Of a stretch of 64,000 bases of DNA, positions 25,032 to 33,269 are shown piece by piece. Within the stretch, counting starts at the first letter, position 1. Every line of letters begins with the position of its first letter. Position numbers and translations under genes: made by a program. The notes under the pieces were generated by a model, which worked only from the letters and a program-made list of their open reading frames with translations, ran no database searches and had not been told where the DNA came from. Source of the DNA: Candidatus Gastranaerophilales bacterium (lineage in GTDB: Bacteria > Cyanobacteriota > Vampirovibrionia > Gastranaerophilales > Gastranaerophilaceae); contig CAKMWI010000004.1 in the NCBI GenBank assembly GCA_928722015.1, positions 186,001 through 250,000 of the forward strand, written 5' to 3'.

Positions 25032-26351
25032 CTATTTTAAAAATCTTAGATAGATATATAATGTGCTTATTATTAAGGAAATAGCAACAACCATAACACC
25101 GTATTTCAAAAATCTCATAAATGAAATCGGGTGTCCGTCTTTAGCTGCATTTTCAGAAACAATTACGTTAGCTGCTGCACCAATGATTGTCATATTACCA
25201 CCGAGACATGCTCCTAATGATAGAGCCCACCATAGAGGATATGTATAATTAGCGCCCATTGTTTTTTCTATTTCAACAAGCATAGGTGCCATTGTAGCTG
25301 TATATGGAATATTATCAATAACACCAGATATGATTCCTGAAGCCCAGAGGATTATCATTGATGTTGCAGCCTGTGAACCCTGAGTTACTTTTAGAATCCA
25401 TTCTGCCATTAATTTAATACCACCAGAAGCCTCTAATCCGCCTATTATTATAAATAATCCGATAAAGAAAAATATTGTATTCCATTCTACATCTTGTAAT
25501 ATATCATTTGGCTTTTCAAAAATAAGAAGGAAACTTGCTCCTAGCATTGCCACAACACATGTTTCCAAATGTATTATGTCGTGCAGCATAAAACCAATAA
25601 TAACAAGTGTCAAAACAATAGTAGAACGAAGCATAAGAGCTTTATTTGTGATTGTATGTGAATTATCAATCTTAGCAACTTCTTGCATTTTTTCTTCAGT
25701 TGCGTGTAATTTACTTTTAAATATGAATGAAAGTACTGCAATTACAGCACATAATATGATTATAATCACAGGGGTTAATTCTTTAACAAAATCCATAAAA
25801 GTAAGTCCGCCTGCGCTGCCTATAATTATGTTAGGCGGATCTCCGATAAGGGTGGCTGTTCCTCCGATATTTGATGCAAAAACTTCGGTTAATAAATACG
25901 GAACAGGGTCAATATCTAATTTTTTTGCAATTACAAAAGTAATTGGCATGATTAAAATAACTGTTGTAACGTTATCTAAAAATGCGCTTGTAACTGCAGT
26001 GAACAAACCTAAAGCTGCCAGAACTTTAATGGGATGTCCTTTTGTGAATTTCAAAAGTTCGTTTGCTATCCAGTTAAAAACTCCGCTTCTTGTCGTTATA
26101 GAAACGATTATCATCATTGAAACGAGTAAAAATATTACGTTAAAATCAATGAAATTGATAAAATAATGCGGGTTAATAACTCCATCAACTGCTTTAGTTT
26201 GGCTTACTAAACCAAGAACTATTGTAATAGCTGCTCCGATTAGTGCAATAGTCATTTTAGGTATTTTTTCTAATGCAATAAATATGTAAGCAAGTATTAA
26301 TAAGCCCGCTGATAACATAACACTATGTGAAGATACAAAGCTACTTAACAT
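25032..26351 (-). CDS. ArsB/NhaD-type sodium/proton antiporter
   Basis: Starting at the ATG at 26351, seven bases after AGGAG, the 439-residue protein has about twelve hydrophobic helices. The ion-transporter superfamily motif FLDNVTTVILIMP (about 113-125) and NIGGTATLIGDPPNII (about 152-167) match the ArsB/NhaD branch. A mirrored motif SGVIDNIPYTATMAP and NMTIIGAAANVI is in the C-terminal half, showing the internal duplication. Such proteins exchange Na+ for H+, or extrude anions such as arsenite; the antiporter role is more likely as no ars gene is near. It overlaps the OadG-like gene by 7 bp. Confidence 0.85.
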   Translation of the reverse strand: MLSSFVSSHSVMLSAGLLILAYIFIALEKIPKMTIALIGAAITIVLGLVSQTKAVDGVINPHYFINFIDFNVIFLLVSMMIIVSITTRSGVFNWIANELLKFTKGHPIKVLAALGLFTAVTSAFLDNVTTVILIMPITFVIAKKLDIDPVPYLLTEVFASNIGGTATLIGDPPNIIIGSAGGLTFMDFVKELTPVIIIILCAVIAVLSFIFKSKLHATEEKMQEVAKIDNSHTITNKALMLRSTIVLTLVIIGFMLHDIIHLETCVVAMLGASFLLIFEKPNDILQDVEWNTIFFFIGLFIIIGGLEASGGIKLMAEWILKVTQGSQAATSMIILWASGIISGVIDNIPYTATMAPMLVEIEKTMGANYTYPLWWALSLGACLGGNMTIIGAAANVIVSENAAKDGHPISFMRFLKYGVMVVAISLIISTLYIYLRFLK

Positions 26352-26596
26352 GCTTTTCTCCTTTCTGCTATAGCGCATGCAATAGCAAGTGCGATTTCGG
26401 CATCATTATTTTTATCAGATTTTTTCTTAGATGCGTATTTGTCTTCTTCTATTTCTTCCGGGAAGAATTTGCTGATAAATTTTACAAATTTTGATACAAT
26501 TTCCATTACCCATATCATTATCATAATGAAAAAGTATACAAAACCCATACCAATTATCATTATAAGGAAGCCTTCCTTTAATAATTCGATATTCAT
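26345..26596 (-). CDS. OadG-like gamma subunit of a sodium-pumping decarboxylase
   Basis: The 83-residue protein has one N-terminal TM (about 8-33) with LKEGFLIMIIGMGFVYFF, a charged acidic-basic linker, and a C-terminal AEIALAIACAIAERRK helix. This arrangement is typical of OadG, which anchors biotin-dependent Na+-pumping decarboxylases. Decarboxylase alpha and beta genes are not in the window, so it works elsewhere or with the overlapping antiporter. It is transcribed first, with the antiporter downstream. Confidence 0.7.
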   Translation of the reverse strand: MNIELLKEGFLIMIIGMGFVYFFIMIMIWVMEIVSKFVKFISKFFPEEIEEDKYASKKKSDKNNDAEIALAIACAIAERRKAC

Positions 26597-26754
26597 TATA
26601 TTTCTCCTGTTTAAATTTTATACTTATCCCGATAATAAATGATTAAAATGATTAAAAGTAAAGTTTGCCGCAGATAGTGTACTAAAATTTATCCGCGTAA
26701 AAACGGGATAGTTACTGTAAAATTTTTCATTATATTTATAAATATTTGAATTAT

Positions 26755-27123
26755 CTAGGGTGCTCTTGCGCAAATCTCATTTTTTAAATAGGGAGATATT
26801 TTATGAGAAATGCTCCAATATATTTGATTATATTTTAATTTAAATAATTGTTGTGAGGTTTTATTTTGAGATGTTGTTTTATCTGAAAAATTACCTTTAT
26901 TTAGATTTTTTCTATCATTGTTAATTGATGAAATTTCATGATTCTGTGTATTTGAATATACGATAGAATTCTCTTGTTCATCAGGATTTAGTATAGACGC
27001 ATTTGAAATATTATTAATTTGGGCAATAATATTGCTATGGCTAATTTTTTCGCCATTGATATTTATAATTAGCGAAATGAAAAAACAAAATACTATACAA
27101 ATAAATTTAATATATTTATTCAC
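26755..27123 (-). CDS. Small exported Asn/Ser-rich protein ending in ARAP
   Basis: The 122-residue product has an N-terminal signal-like helix (MNKYIKFICIVFCFFISLIIN) then a polar Asn/Gln/Ser-rich body and a C-terminus ending in a single Cys and RAP. I do not recognise the family. Another small protein 700 bp further along (27463-27828) also has a signal-like helix, an Asn-rich body and ends in TRAP, so the two may be diverged relatives. Both lie on the same strand with a small TM gene between. Confidence 0.5.
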   Translation of the reverse strand: MNKYIKFICIVFCFFISLIININGEKISHSNIIAQINNISNASILNPDEQENSIVYSNTQNHEISSINNDRKNLNKGNFSDKTTSQNKTSQQLFKLKYNQIYWSISHKISPYLKNEICARAP

Positions 27124-27152
27124 ACCAGTATTTTATCATAAAGATATATAAT

Positions 27153-27191
27153 AAAGGCAAGTATTTCTAGATTTTAGCTATACTTGCCTTT
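27153..27191 (-). terminator. Hairpin terminator
   Basis: AAAGGCAAGTAT (27153-27164) and ATACTTGCCTTT (27180-27191) form a 12-bp stem with a 15-base loop. It lies 26 bp beyond the end of the small tail-anchored protein gene on the minus strand and probably terminates that transcript. Confidence 0.7.
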
Positions 27192-27216
27192 TAGATAGGT
27201 GAAAATTTTATAAAAT

Positions 27217-27408
27217 TTAATTGTTTAAGATTCTAAGAACCGGAATTATATATCCTAACAGCATGCTTATTATAAATAGAATAATAAAAAGTTTTGTTGC
27301 AAATTGTTGTAGGGTAGTTTTTTCCAAAGTGAGTGTTTTTACTTTTGTATAATCGTTGTTTTCTAAAGATTCGCAATAATTATCGAATTCGTTATAAATT
27401 TTTGACAT
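27217..27408 (-). CDS. Small protein with C-terminal membrane helix
   Basis: The 63-residue product has a polar acidic N-terminal half and one C-terminal hydrophobic helix (about 37-58, FATKLFIILFIISMLLGYI), so it is probably tail-anchored with the N-terminus in the cytoplasm. The ATG follows GGAG. I do not recognise a family. It lies between the two small exported RAP-ending proteins and could be co-transcribed with the upstream one. Confidence 0.5.
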   Translation of the reverse strand: MSKIYNEFDNYCESLENNDYTKVKTLTLEKTTLQQFATKLFIILFIISMLLGYIIPVLRILNN

Positions 27409-27462
27409 TATATTTTTCTCCTATGTTTATTAACTAATATGATTGATTAAAAGTATATTTAA

Positions 27463-27828
27463 CTAAGGAGCGCGTGTATTTCTTTCTGTTTTTATGTTTG
27501 GAACAAATTTTTTGTCATAATCTTTATTAACGATTTTATTTTGGTAAATCTGATTGTTTATATAAATTGAACAGTTGTTGTTTGCCGTTTTATTATTGTA
27601 ATTAAATTTATTAAAATTTTTTGATTTAAGTGTTGATATTTTTAACTGTATAATATTTTTAAATGAGTCATTGATTAAAAATAAACAATCTTTTTGTGTG
27701 CAATTATTAGTTGTTTTGATATCGGTAAATGCTGTAGTTAAGTCATTGTTCAATATGTTTGGTTTTTCATAATTAAAACCAATAATTAATGATAAAAATA
27801 TTAAAAATAAATTTATATATTTTGCCAT
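27463..27828 (-). CDS. Small exported Asn/Lys-rich protein ending in TRAP
   Basis: The 121-residue product begins with a signal-like helix (MAKYINLFLIFLSLIIGF) and has a strongly Asn/Lys-rich body with a Cys pair in NNCTQKDC and another Cys in NNNCSIY. It ends in RAP exactly as the protein at 26755-27123 does. No family is recognised. The ATG is weakly preceded by a Shine-Dalgarno-like AAAATACC region, so expression level is unclear. Confidence 0.5.
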   Translation of the reverse strand: MAKYINLFLIFLSLIIGFNYEKPNILNNDLTTAFTDIKTTNNCTQKDCLFLINDSFKNIIQLKISTLKSKNFNKFNYNNKTANNNCSIYINNQIYQNKIVNKDYDKKFVPNIKTERNTRAP

Positions 27829-27933
27829 AAAGGTATTTTAACTCTATTTAGTATAAAATAAATTCTTCTTTATTATTTTTTAATGATTGATTGGGCTAAT
27901 TGTTTTGTTTATATTATAATACAGGTATTGAAT

Positions 27934-28015
27934 GTCGAAGTGGCGGAATTGGTAGACGCGCACGATTCAGGTTCGTGTGGTTAACGCCTTGAGGGTTCGA
28001 GTCCCTTCTTCGACA
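27934..28015 (+). tRNA. tRNA-Leu(CAG)
   Basis: The 82-base gene has a 7-bp acceptor stem (GTCGAAG with CTTCGAC), anticodon stem CACGA/TCGTG with loop TTCAGGT (CAG anticodon, 27968-27970), a long variable arm (GGTTAACGCCTT region) typical of Leu, and the T arm GGGTTCGAGTCCC. Discriminator A; CCA not encoded. Confidence 0.96.
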
Positions 28016-28195
28016 TTTTTTGTTAAGTATATTTTGGGGATTATATGTTTATGATGTTTTGTTAATTGTGAGTTTATAGTATTAAATGTTACAAAACTGT
28101 AATATTATTGTTCCTGATAACAAATTTTTTTTATTTAGCATTTTATAATGAATTAATTAAAAAAATAATGCATTCTTATAAAGGGGGATAATATT

Positions 28196-30283
28196 ATGCG
28201 TGTAGGAGTAGTTAACAATTATAGAACATCTGCTATTAATTTTGGAAATTTAACAAAAGAAGAAAAAGAAGCTTTTGTAAAAACAAAACAAGAAGCTTTA
28301 GATATAATTGGTCAGCCAAATAAATCTGTATTTATATATTCAAGTGCATGTTTGCCTCAAGCTGCTGATGCAAATACAGGTACTGGAACATTATTAACTA
28401 AGCAGGGGGATGAATTGTTGGATGTTGTAAAAACATTTACGACGGCAAATGTTATTCAAGACCTACCATCCGGTGAGCTTCTTCCAAAACCTGCTAGGAA
28501 TTTTTACAGTGCTTATGAAGCATCTGCTGATGGTTTAAGTACGCATTTAATTGAACCGGAAGTATTGATGGATGAAAGCTTTGGCAAAATTATTACTCCT
28601 GAAGAGCTAAAAACAGTTGTTGATGCTAATAATGGAGAATTTAGAAATGTTCTCGCAAATTTTGAAAATGTTGTTGAACCTGACAGTCCATTTGAAAATA
28701 TGTTAAAGAAAGCTTATGAGCGCTTTACTACCGGCGAGGGTGAGAAACTTGATGCTCTTCGTAAAGAATTTGCAGAATATAATACAAAGAATGCCGATTG
28801 GTTAGAGCCGCATGGTATTTTTGATGTCCTTTCAAAAAAATACAATACACAAGAATCTGATAAGTGGGGTGAAGAGGTTGATAAAAGACTTTATGACCCT
28901 GATTATTCTGAAGAATTGCGAACAGCGCGTAAGAATGAGATTTTAAAAGATTCAGCAGCAGATATTGATTTTTATAAGTTTAAAAAGTTTATGGCTGATA
29001 AATGTCTTGGTATGGCAAGAGAAAAAGCTCATGAAAAAGGATTTAAATTTGGTGGTGATGTTGCATATCAATTCTCATTAAGTGATATTTTCTCTAATCC
29101 AAAAGCTTTTTCTTATGATGTTTATATGGGGCCTCCAAATATGAAAATTCCTGCGTTGAATTTTTATCAGATAAGTGATCCTAATAGTCCTGCAGCTAAA
29201 ATGTTAGCTCAAAAAATAAGGCATGCCGCAAACAGATATGATACCTTAAGAATTGATATGGGGTGGGGGTATGTTACACCAATGTTAAGTAATTCTTCCG
29301 GGTCTTATAATGAAAAGAAAGAAATGGGTTCTCAACTTCTTGATTTTATAGAAAATACGGTTAAAGAGGTTAAAGGCGATAATTTTAGCAAAGATGATAT
29401 TTTCTATGAAGTTGAAGCTGCAGCTGAAGATTTCAGAGCTTTTAATGAGGATGGTTCTTTAGTTGAGCCGTTAAAAGACAGAGTTAAAATCTATTCTTCT
29501 GATTATATGAATGAAGGTTGGGGTTCCAGTAAGGCTTATGCTGAAAGATTTCATTTGAAACCTGAAGAATATATCTATGGTGCTTCAACTCAGGATACGA
29601 CTCCATTGAGAGAACTAGCATCTTCTGAAGCTTATGCTGCAAGGAAAGCTGATCAAGTAAAAACTTTAGCAGATATATTAAAAGTTGATGCATCTACATT
29701 ACAAAGTGGTGATGAGTTTGTACGTGCAAAAAATGCAGAACCTTTATTAGCAAAGAACCATTTTATGTTCTTTACTGAATTTTTTGGAAATCTGCGTAAA
29801 TTTTCAAACCCTACTGATAATGGAGCGGATAATTATCGTTCAAAGATTCCTGCAAATCCTGAACAGGCATATTATGATGCTGTAAAAGAAGGCAAAGCAT
29901 ATAATCTAATGGACGGATTAGAACGTGTATTTAGAGCAAAAGGTTTGGATGAAAAACATCCTGAATTATTTGCTAGAATTGTTGATTTTAAGAATAAATT
30001 ATATGATATAAAACCAGAAGTGAAATCAGAATCTCCGGCTCCGGCTGTTGAAAATGGTAATGGTGCTCAGACTTCATCTGGTGCAGGTGTTTCTCCTGAA
30101 ACTAAATCTACAGGTGAAACTATAGAAACAGCTGCGGCTACAGAATCCAAATCTGCAGGAGAATCAGTTACTCAAGCTGCAAAGAAAACTAGATTTGCAA
30201 AACCTCTATTAATTACGGCTGGAGTCTTGGTTGTTTTATTTGCAGTATATAAAAAATTTATTCAAAAACCAAAAGCAGCTTAG
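28196..30283 (+). CDS. Tail-anchored GH77-like (4-alpha-glucanotransferase-like) protein
   Basis: This 695-residue protein resembles amylomaltase/MalQ in several blocks: LPSGELLP (about 101-108), IDFYKFKKF (about 257-265), GGDVAYQFS-x2-DIFSNP (about 283-300), GPPN (about 309) and RYDTLRIDMGWGY (about 344-356), in which the Asp matches the GH77 nucleophile. Glu in YEVEAAAED (about 406) and Asp in STQDTTPLREL (about 465) match the acid/base and third carboxylate, though the His of T-H-D is Gln. Residues 10-17 hold a Phe-Gly motif (INFGN). The tail is Glu/Ser-rich followed by one TM helix (about 666-684) and KKF. No signal peptide is seen. AAAGGGGG precedes the ATG. Whether it acts on glucans is not known. 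Confidence 0.65.
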   Translation: MRVGVVNNYRTSAINFGNLTKEEKEAFVKTKQEALDIIGQPNKSVFIYSSACLPQAADANTGTGTLLTKQGDELLDVVKTFTTANVIQDLPSGELLPKPARNFYSAYEASADGLSTHLIEPEVLMDESFGKIITPEELKTVVDANNGEFRNVLANFENVVEPDSPFENMLKKAYERFTTGEGEKLDALRKEFAEYNTKNADWLEPHGIFDVLSKKYNTQESDKWGEEVDKRLYDPDYSEELRTARKNEILKDSAADIDFYKFKKFMADKCLGMAREKAHEKGFKFGGDVAYQFSLSDIFSNPKAFSYDVYMGPPNMKIPALNFYQISDPNSPAAKMLAQKIRHAANRYDTLRIDMGWGYVTPMLSNSSGSYNEKKEMGSQLLDFIENTVKEVKGDNFSKDDIFYEVEAAAEDFRAFNEDGSLVEPLKDRVKIYSSDYMNEGWGSSKAYAERFHLKPEEYIYGASTQDTTPLRELASSEAYAARKADQVKTLADILKVDASTLQSGDEFVRAKNAEPLLAKNHFMFFTEFFGNLRKFSNPTDNGADNYRSKIPANPEQAYYDAVKEGKAYNLMDGLERVFRAKGLDEKHPELFARIVDFKNKLYDIKPEVKSESPAPAVENGNGAQTSSGAGVSPETKSTGETIETAAATESKSAGESVTQAAKKTRFAKPLLITAGVLVVLFAVYKKFIQKPKAA

Positions 30284-30365
30284 AATATATTGAAATGTAG
30301 TATTGGAAATGAACAAAATTTAATATATTTCGTTATATAAACAGAAAGCTGATTGGAGAATTCGA

Positions 30366-30866
30366 GTGAATAAGAAAATCTATTTATTACTGTTCGCAAT
30401 GATATTTTCATTACCTGCGTTTGCTGCACCTCCGGGAGCAAATCATGGTTTTGGAGGGCGACATGGTTTGAATGGCGGAGGAATGCGACCGCCGGTTGTT
30501 GGTAGACCACCTATGCATGCTTCTATGAGACATGATTTCGGTCGACGTCCGCCGGTTGGAGGAATGAGACCTTTGCCAATGCATCATATTGCTGCAAGAC
30601 CGTTACCACCGCCTCCGCCTCCAATATATAGGCCATATAGACCAATACCTATATATCGTCCTTATTATTCATCTGTTTATATGCCTTCGATATTATATTA
30701 TTCTTCATATTCTCCTATTGATTATGTATATACTGGTGTTGAGCCGGTTCTGCCTACTGCAGAATCTGTTGTTGTAAGAGATAATTATGCAGGGATTAAT
30801 ACAGCTGCAAATGTTATAAATACTGCTGCTAATGTTGCTGCTACTATAAGATATTTAACTTGGTAA
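30366..30866 (+). CDS. Secreted Pro/Arg/His/Tyr-rich protein
   Basis: The GTG start at 30366 follows TTGGAG. A signal peptide (MNKKIYLLLFAMIFSLPAFA then APPG) is followed by a low-complexity region with MRPP, GRPP, PMH and Arg-Pro repeats (about 20-100), then Tyr/Ser-rich sequence with IYRPY repeats and a short Ala/Asn helix at the end (INTAANVINTAANV). It is 166 residues, resembling surface or spore-coat-like matrix proteins in composition only. A bidirectional terminator follows at 30880-30912. Confidence 0.7.
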   Translation: MNKKIYLLLFAMIFSLPAFAAPPGANHGFGGRHGLNGGGMRPPVVGRPPMHASMRHDFGRRPPVGGMRPLPMHHIAARPLPPPPPPIYRPYRPIPIYRPYYSSVYMPSILYYSSYSPIDYVYTGVEPVLPTAESVVVRDNYAGINTAANVINTAANVAATIRYLTW

Positions 30867-30879
30867 AAATCTAACAACA

Positions 30880-30912
30880 AAAAACTTGGATAAATTCATA
30901 TCCAAGTTTTTT
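30880..30912. terminator. Bidirectional intrinsic terminator
   Basis: CTTGGATA (30885-30892) and TATCCAAG (30899-30906) form the core stem, flanked by A5 on the left and T6 on the right, so it works for the secreted-protein gene on the plus strand and for the convergent gene ending at 30929. Confidence 0.9.
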
Positions 30913-30928
30913 GTTTGAATAATTATTT

Positions 30929-31369
30929 TTAGATTTTTTCATTTGCGAATGGACTTTTTTTAAATTCTTGATATACTTTTAGGTATTCTTTTTGTTTTTC
31001 TGATTCGTTCATTTTTGCGTATTCTTCGGTCTGTTTTTCTGCTTTTTCTGGATTCAATTTTGAGACCATGAATTTATAAGTTGCTAACTCTGCATTATCA
31101 TTTTTTGAAATGGGAGTATTTGTTTTTTGTACATTTACACCATATTTTGCAATGATTGCCTGATATTCTTTTTCCCTATTGTCATCAATTTTAACTAAGA
31201 TTCCATCTTTTGTAATTTGCATGTCTTCTGGTTTTGCAAATTTTGAAGTTTCGGCTCCAATTTTTCTCATTGTTTCGTGTGCTGTTTGGCCTTGTTTTAT
31301 TAACTCCGATGTCGGGATTAACATTGTTCCTGAAAATGCAGGAGAAATATTGTTAATTGATAAATTCAT
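30929..31369 (-). CDS. Hypothetical protein with N-terminal Phe-x-Gly motif
   Basis: The 146-residue soluble, Lys/Glu-rich protein begins MNLSINNISPAFSGTML, a short motif PAFSG of the kind found in other proteins of this window near the N-terminus (INFGN, ISFGR, PSFNGG). The rest is helical: TAHETMRKIGAETSKF, then a beta-hairpin ITKDGILVKIDDN, then helical KPEKAEKQTEEYAKMNESEK-type sequence. No family is recognised. RBS GGAGG precedes the ATG. Confidence 0.6.
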   Translation of the reverse strand: MNLSINNISPAFSGTMLIPTSELIKQGQTAHETMRKIGAETSKFAKPEDMQITKDGILVKIDDNREKEYQAIIAKYGVNVQKTNTPISKNDNAELATYKFMVSKLNPEKAEKQTEEYAKMNESEKQKEYLKVYQEFKKSPFANEKI

Positions 31370-31489
31370 GCTATACCTCCATTCAATATTGTATCCTCTT
31401 AAAGCATGCTAAAATATTTTATTGACTGTTTCTAGATAAATATTTACATTTTGAAATATTCAAGAATTATAGATTGTTAGATTCAAACG

Positions 31490-31562
31490 CAAAAAAAAGC
31501 CGTTTCAAAAAGAACGGCTACCAGACTTGGGGAGGAGGTATGAAAAACTTTCGTTTTTCATA
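31490..31562 (-). ncRNA. Candidate small RNA with 5' hairpin, unpaired CCUCCUCCCC and terminator
   Basis: On the minus strand the order is a 10-bp hairpin (31539-31562, TATGAAAAAC with GTTTTTCATA), 19 unpaired bases reading CCTCCTCCCCAAGTCTGGT, then a terminator hairpin AGCCGTT/AACGGCT (31498-31519) followed by eight T. It lies beyond the prs terminator, so it needs its own start. The layout recalls cyanobacterial Yfr1 (hairpin, single-stranded CU-rich motif, terminator), without claiming homology. A plus-strand 15-codon reading with GGAGGAGG just before ATG at 31540 is the alternative explanation. Confidence 0.4.
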
Positions 31563-31639
31563 TCTATATTTATTTTATCGTCATTAGTTTTTTTTTCTTT
31601 AGAATTTAGTGTTAAATATCCTCTATTTGTAGGATAAAA

Positions 31640-31672
31640 ATAAGACAAAAGTTTTTAAAACTTTTGTCTTAT
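31640..31672 (-). terminator. Intrinsic terminator of prs
   Basis: ATAAGACAAAAG (31640-31651) and CTTTTGTCTTAT (31661-31672) make a perfect 12-bp stem with a 9-base loop, followed on the minus strand by TTTTTATCC. It stands 38 bp past the prs stop. Confidence 0.88.
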
Positions 31673-31709
31673 AGTCTTTTTCATATTCCAGTTATAATAA
31701 ATATTTTTT

Positions 31710-32729
31710 TCAAGAAACTTGCATTTCTTTTTCAAAGCCAAATAATGAACTTACAGATTCATCATCATGGATTCTTGAAATCGCCTGTGCAAGCAGTGGA
31801 GCTACTGATATTTGTTTAATGTTGGACGGCATTTTGCTCATGTCCAGAGGAATTGTATTTGTTACAATACATTCTGTGATAGGGGCAGAGCCCAATCTTT
31901 CTACAGCCGGCCCGGAGAATACCGGGTGAGTTGCTCCAACATAAATTTCTTTTGCACCTTTTGATTTTAATAATTTAGCGGCTTCGCAAATTGTACCGGC
32001 AGTATCAATAATGTCATCAAACATCAAACATACTTTATCTTTTACGTCTCCAATTACATTTGTAGCTATGGCTTCGTTATGTTTGTCTCTTCGCTTATCT
32101 ATTATTGCAATAGGTATGTCAAGTTTTTTGGCAAAATGTCTTGTTCTGTTTGCTCCACCCATATCTGGAGAAACTGCTACCATGTTATCAGGATTAATAC
32201 CTAAATTTTTAATATAGTTTACTAAAATAGGAGTTGCAAATATATGGTCAACTAATATATTGAAGAATCCTTGAATTTGTCCTGTATGCAAATCCATAGC
32301 TAAAACTCTGTCTGCTCCTGCAGTAGTTAATAAATCTGCAACAAGTTTTGCTGTTATAGCTTCTCTTCCTGAGGTTTTTCTATCTTGTCTTGCATATCCG
32401 TAATAAGGAATTACTGCAGTAATTGTTTTTGCGCTGGCTCTTTTAAAAGCATCAATTATAATTAATAATTCCATCAGATTTTCATTTACAGGATTACATA
32501 TAGGCTGGATAATGAAAACATCATCTCCGCGTACACTTTCTTTTACCTGTACATATATTTCTCCATCTGAAAAATTTTTTACAATCATTGGACCTACGGT
32601 TGTACCCAGCTGATCTGCTATTTCTTGTGCTAATTTTGGGTTAGAACGTCCGGCAAATAATTTAATATCGTGTGTCGGACTTATTGCTCTTTCAAGCTGA
32701 GGGTAAGTCATTTCTTCAATTGCAGTCAT
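31710..32729 (-). CDS. prs: Ribose-phosphate pyrophosphokinase
   Basis: The 339-residue enzyme makes PRPP from ribose-5-phosphate and ATP. It has the ATP loop YGYARQDRKTSGRE (about 109-122), MDLHTGQIQGFF (about 145-156), the PRPP-binding DDIIDTAGT (about 238-246) and SPDMGGANR (about 186). It is about 20 residues longer at the N-terminus than typical PRPP synthase (MTAIEEMTYPQLERAIS before LFAGRSNPKLA). AAGGAT precedes the ATG. It is alone in its transcript, with a strong terminator after it. PRPP supplies nucleotides, His and Trp synthesis. Confidence 0.96.
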   Translation of the reverse strand: MTAIEEMTYPQLERAISPTHDIKLFAGRSNPKLAQEIADQLGTTVGPMIVKNFSDGEIYVQVKESVRGDDVFIIQPICNPVNENLMELLIIIDAFKRASAKTITAVIPYYGYARQDRKTSGREAITAKLVADLLTTAGADRVLAMDLHTGQIQGFFNILVDHIFATPILVNYIKNLGINPDNMVAVSPDMGGANRTRHFAKKLDIPIAIIDKRRDKHNEAIATNVIGDVKDKVCLMFDDIIDTAGTICEAAKLLKSKGAKEIYVGATHPVFSGPAVERLGSAPITECIVTNTIPLDMSKMPSNIKQISVAPLLAQAISRIHDDESVSSLFGFEKEMQVS

Positions 32730-32940
32730 TATAATTAATCCTTTCCTATGTTTACCTGCATAAAATATTATAAATCTGTTATATTAGAACCACAATATTA
32801 TTTTAAGTTTTGTATATATAAAATCTATAAATAAAATTTTTGATAGTATTGTAAATTTATTTATACTGTTCTAACAAATATATATTTTTTTTTGTTTTAG
32901 TTTAATTGTTTGTATTTAATATAAAATGGAGAAAATGAAT

Positions 32941-33186
32941 ATGAAAATAGATTTTTATATCAACCATCCGGAAGCAAGATTAGGATTATCAAGAGCCGGA
33001 GATATTGCAAAAGAAATTGTTGATTCTATAAAGTTAAAGAGAGAACTTTCTAAATCTACAAATCCTATAAGGTTGTCTCTTGAGCGCAATGCAGAATATA
33101 TGAGTGAGAATGAATATATACAAGCAAGAGCGTATTTGGACAATTTAGAGATGCAAAGGTTGTTTGATGAAGAGTGTATCGAGTAA
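32941..33186 (+). CDS. Small hypothetical protein
   Basis: I choose the ATG at 32941, nine bases after GGAG; ATGs at 32926 and 32935 are in frame. The 81-residue product is charged, helical and without TM or signal: INHPEARLGLSRAGDIAKEIVDSI, split as two helices, then LERNAEYMSENEYIQARAYLDN. No family is recognised. It has a perfect palindromic terminator right after it and no neighbour on the same strand. Confidence 0.55.
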   Translation: MKIDFYINHPEARLGLSRAGDIAKEIVDSIKLKRELSKSTNPIRLSLERNAEYMSENEYIQARAYLDNLEMQRLFDEECIE

Positions 33187-33208
33187 GTAATATTTTATAT
33201 TTTAAATA

Positions 33209-33254
33209 ATAATAAATCAGGCACTTCTTATATAAGAAGTGCCTGATTTATTAT
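33209..33254. terminator. 46-base perfect palindrome acting as bidirectional terminator
   Basis: Positions 33209-33254 are a perfect palindrome centred between 33231 and 33232 with the GC-rich arm CAGGCACTTC. It separates the convergent small hypothetical gene and hppA. It has T-rich ends on both strands. Confidence 0.85.
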
Positions 33255-33269
33255 GGTGTTTTTATAATT

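Noticed and set aside
31540..31587. 15-codon reading on the plus strand with GGAGGAGG upstream
   Set aside because: Spacing between the Shine-Dalgarno-like sequence and ATG is too short and the reading lies inside the small RNA candidate; kept only as an alternative explanation.
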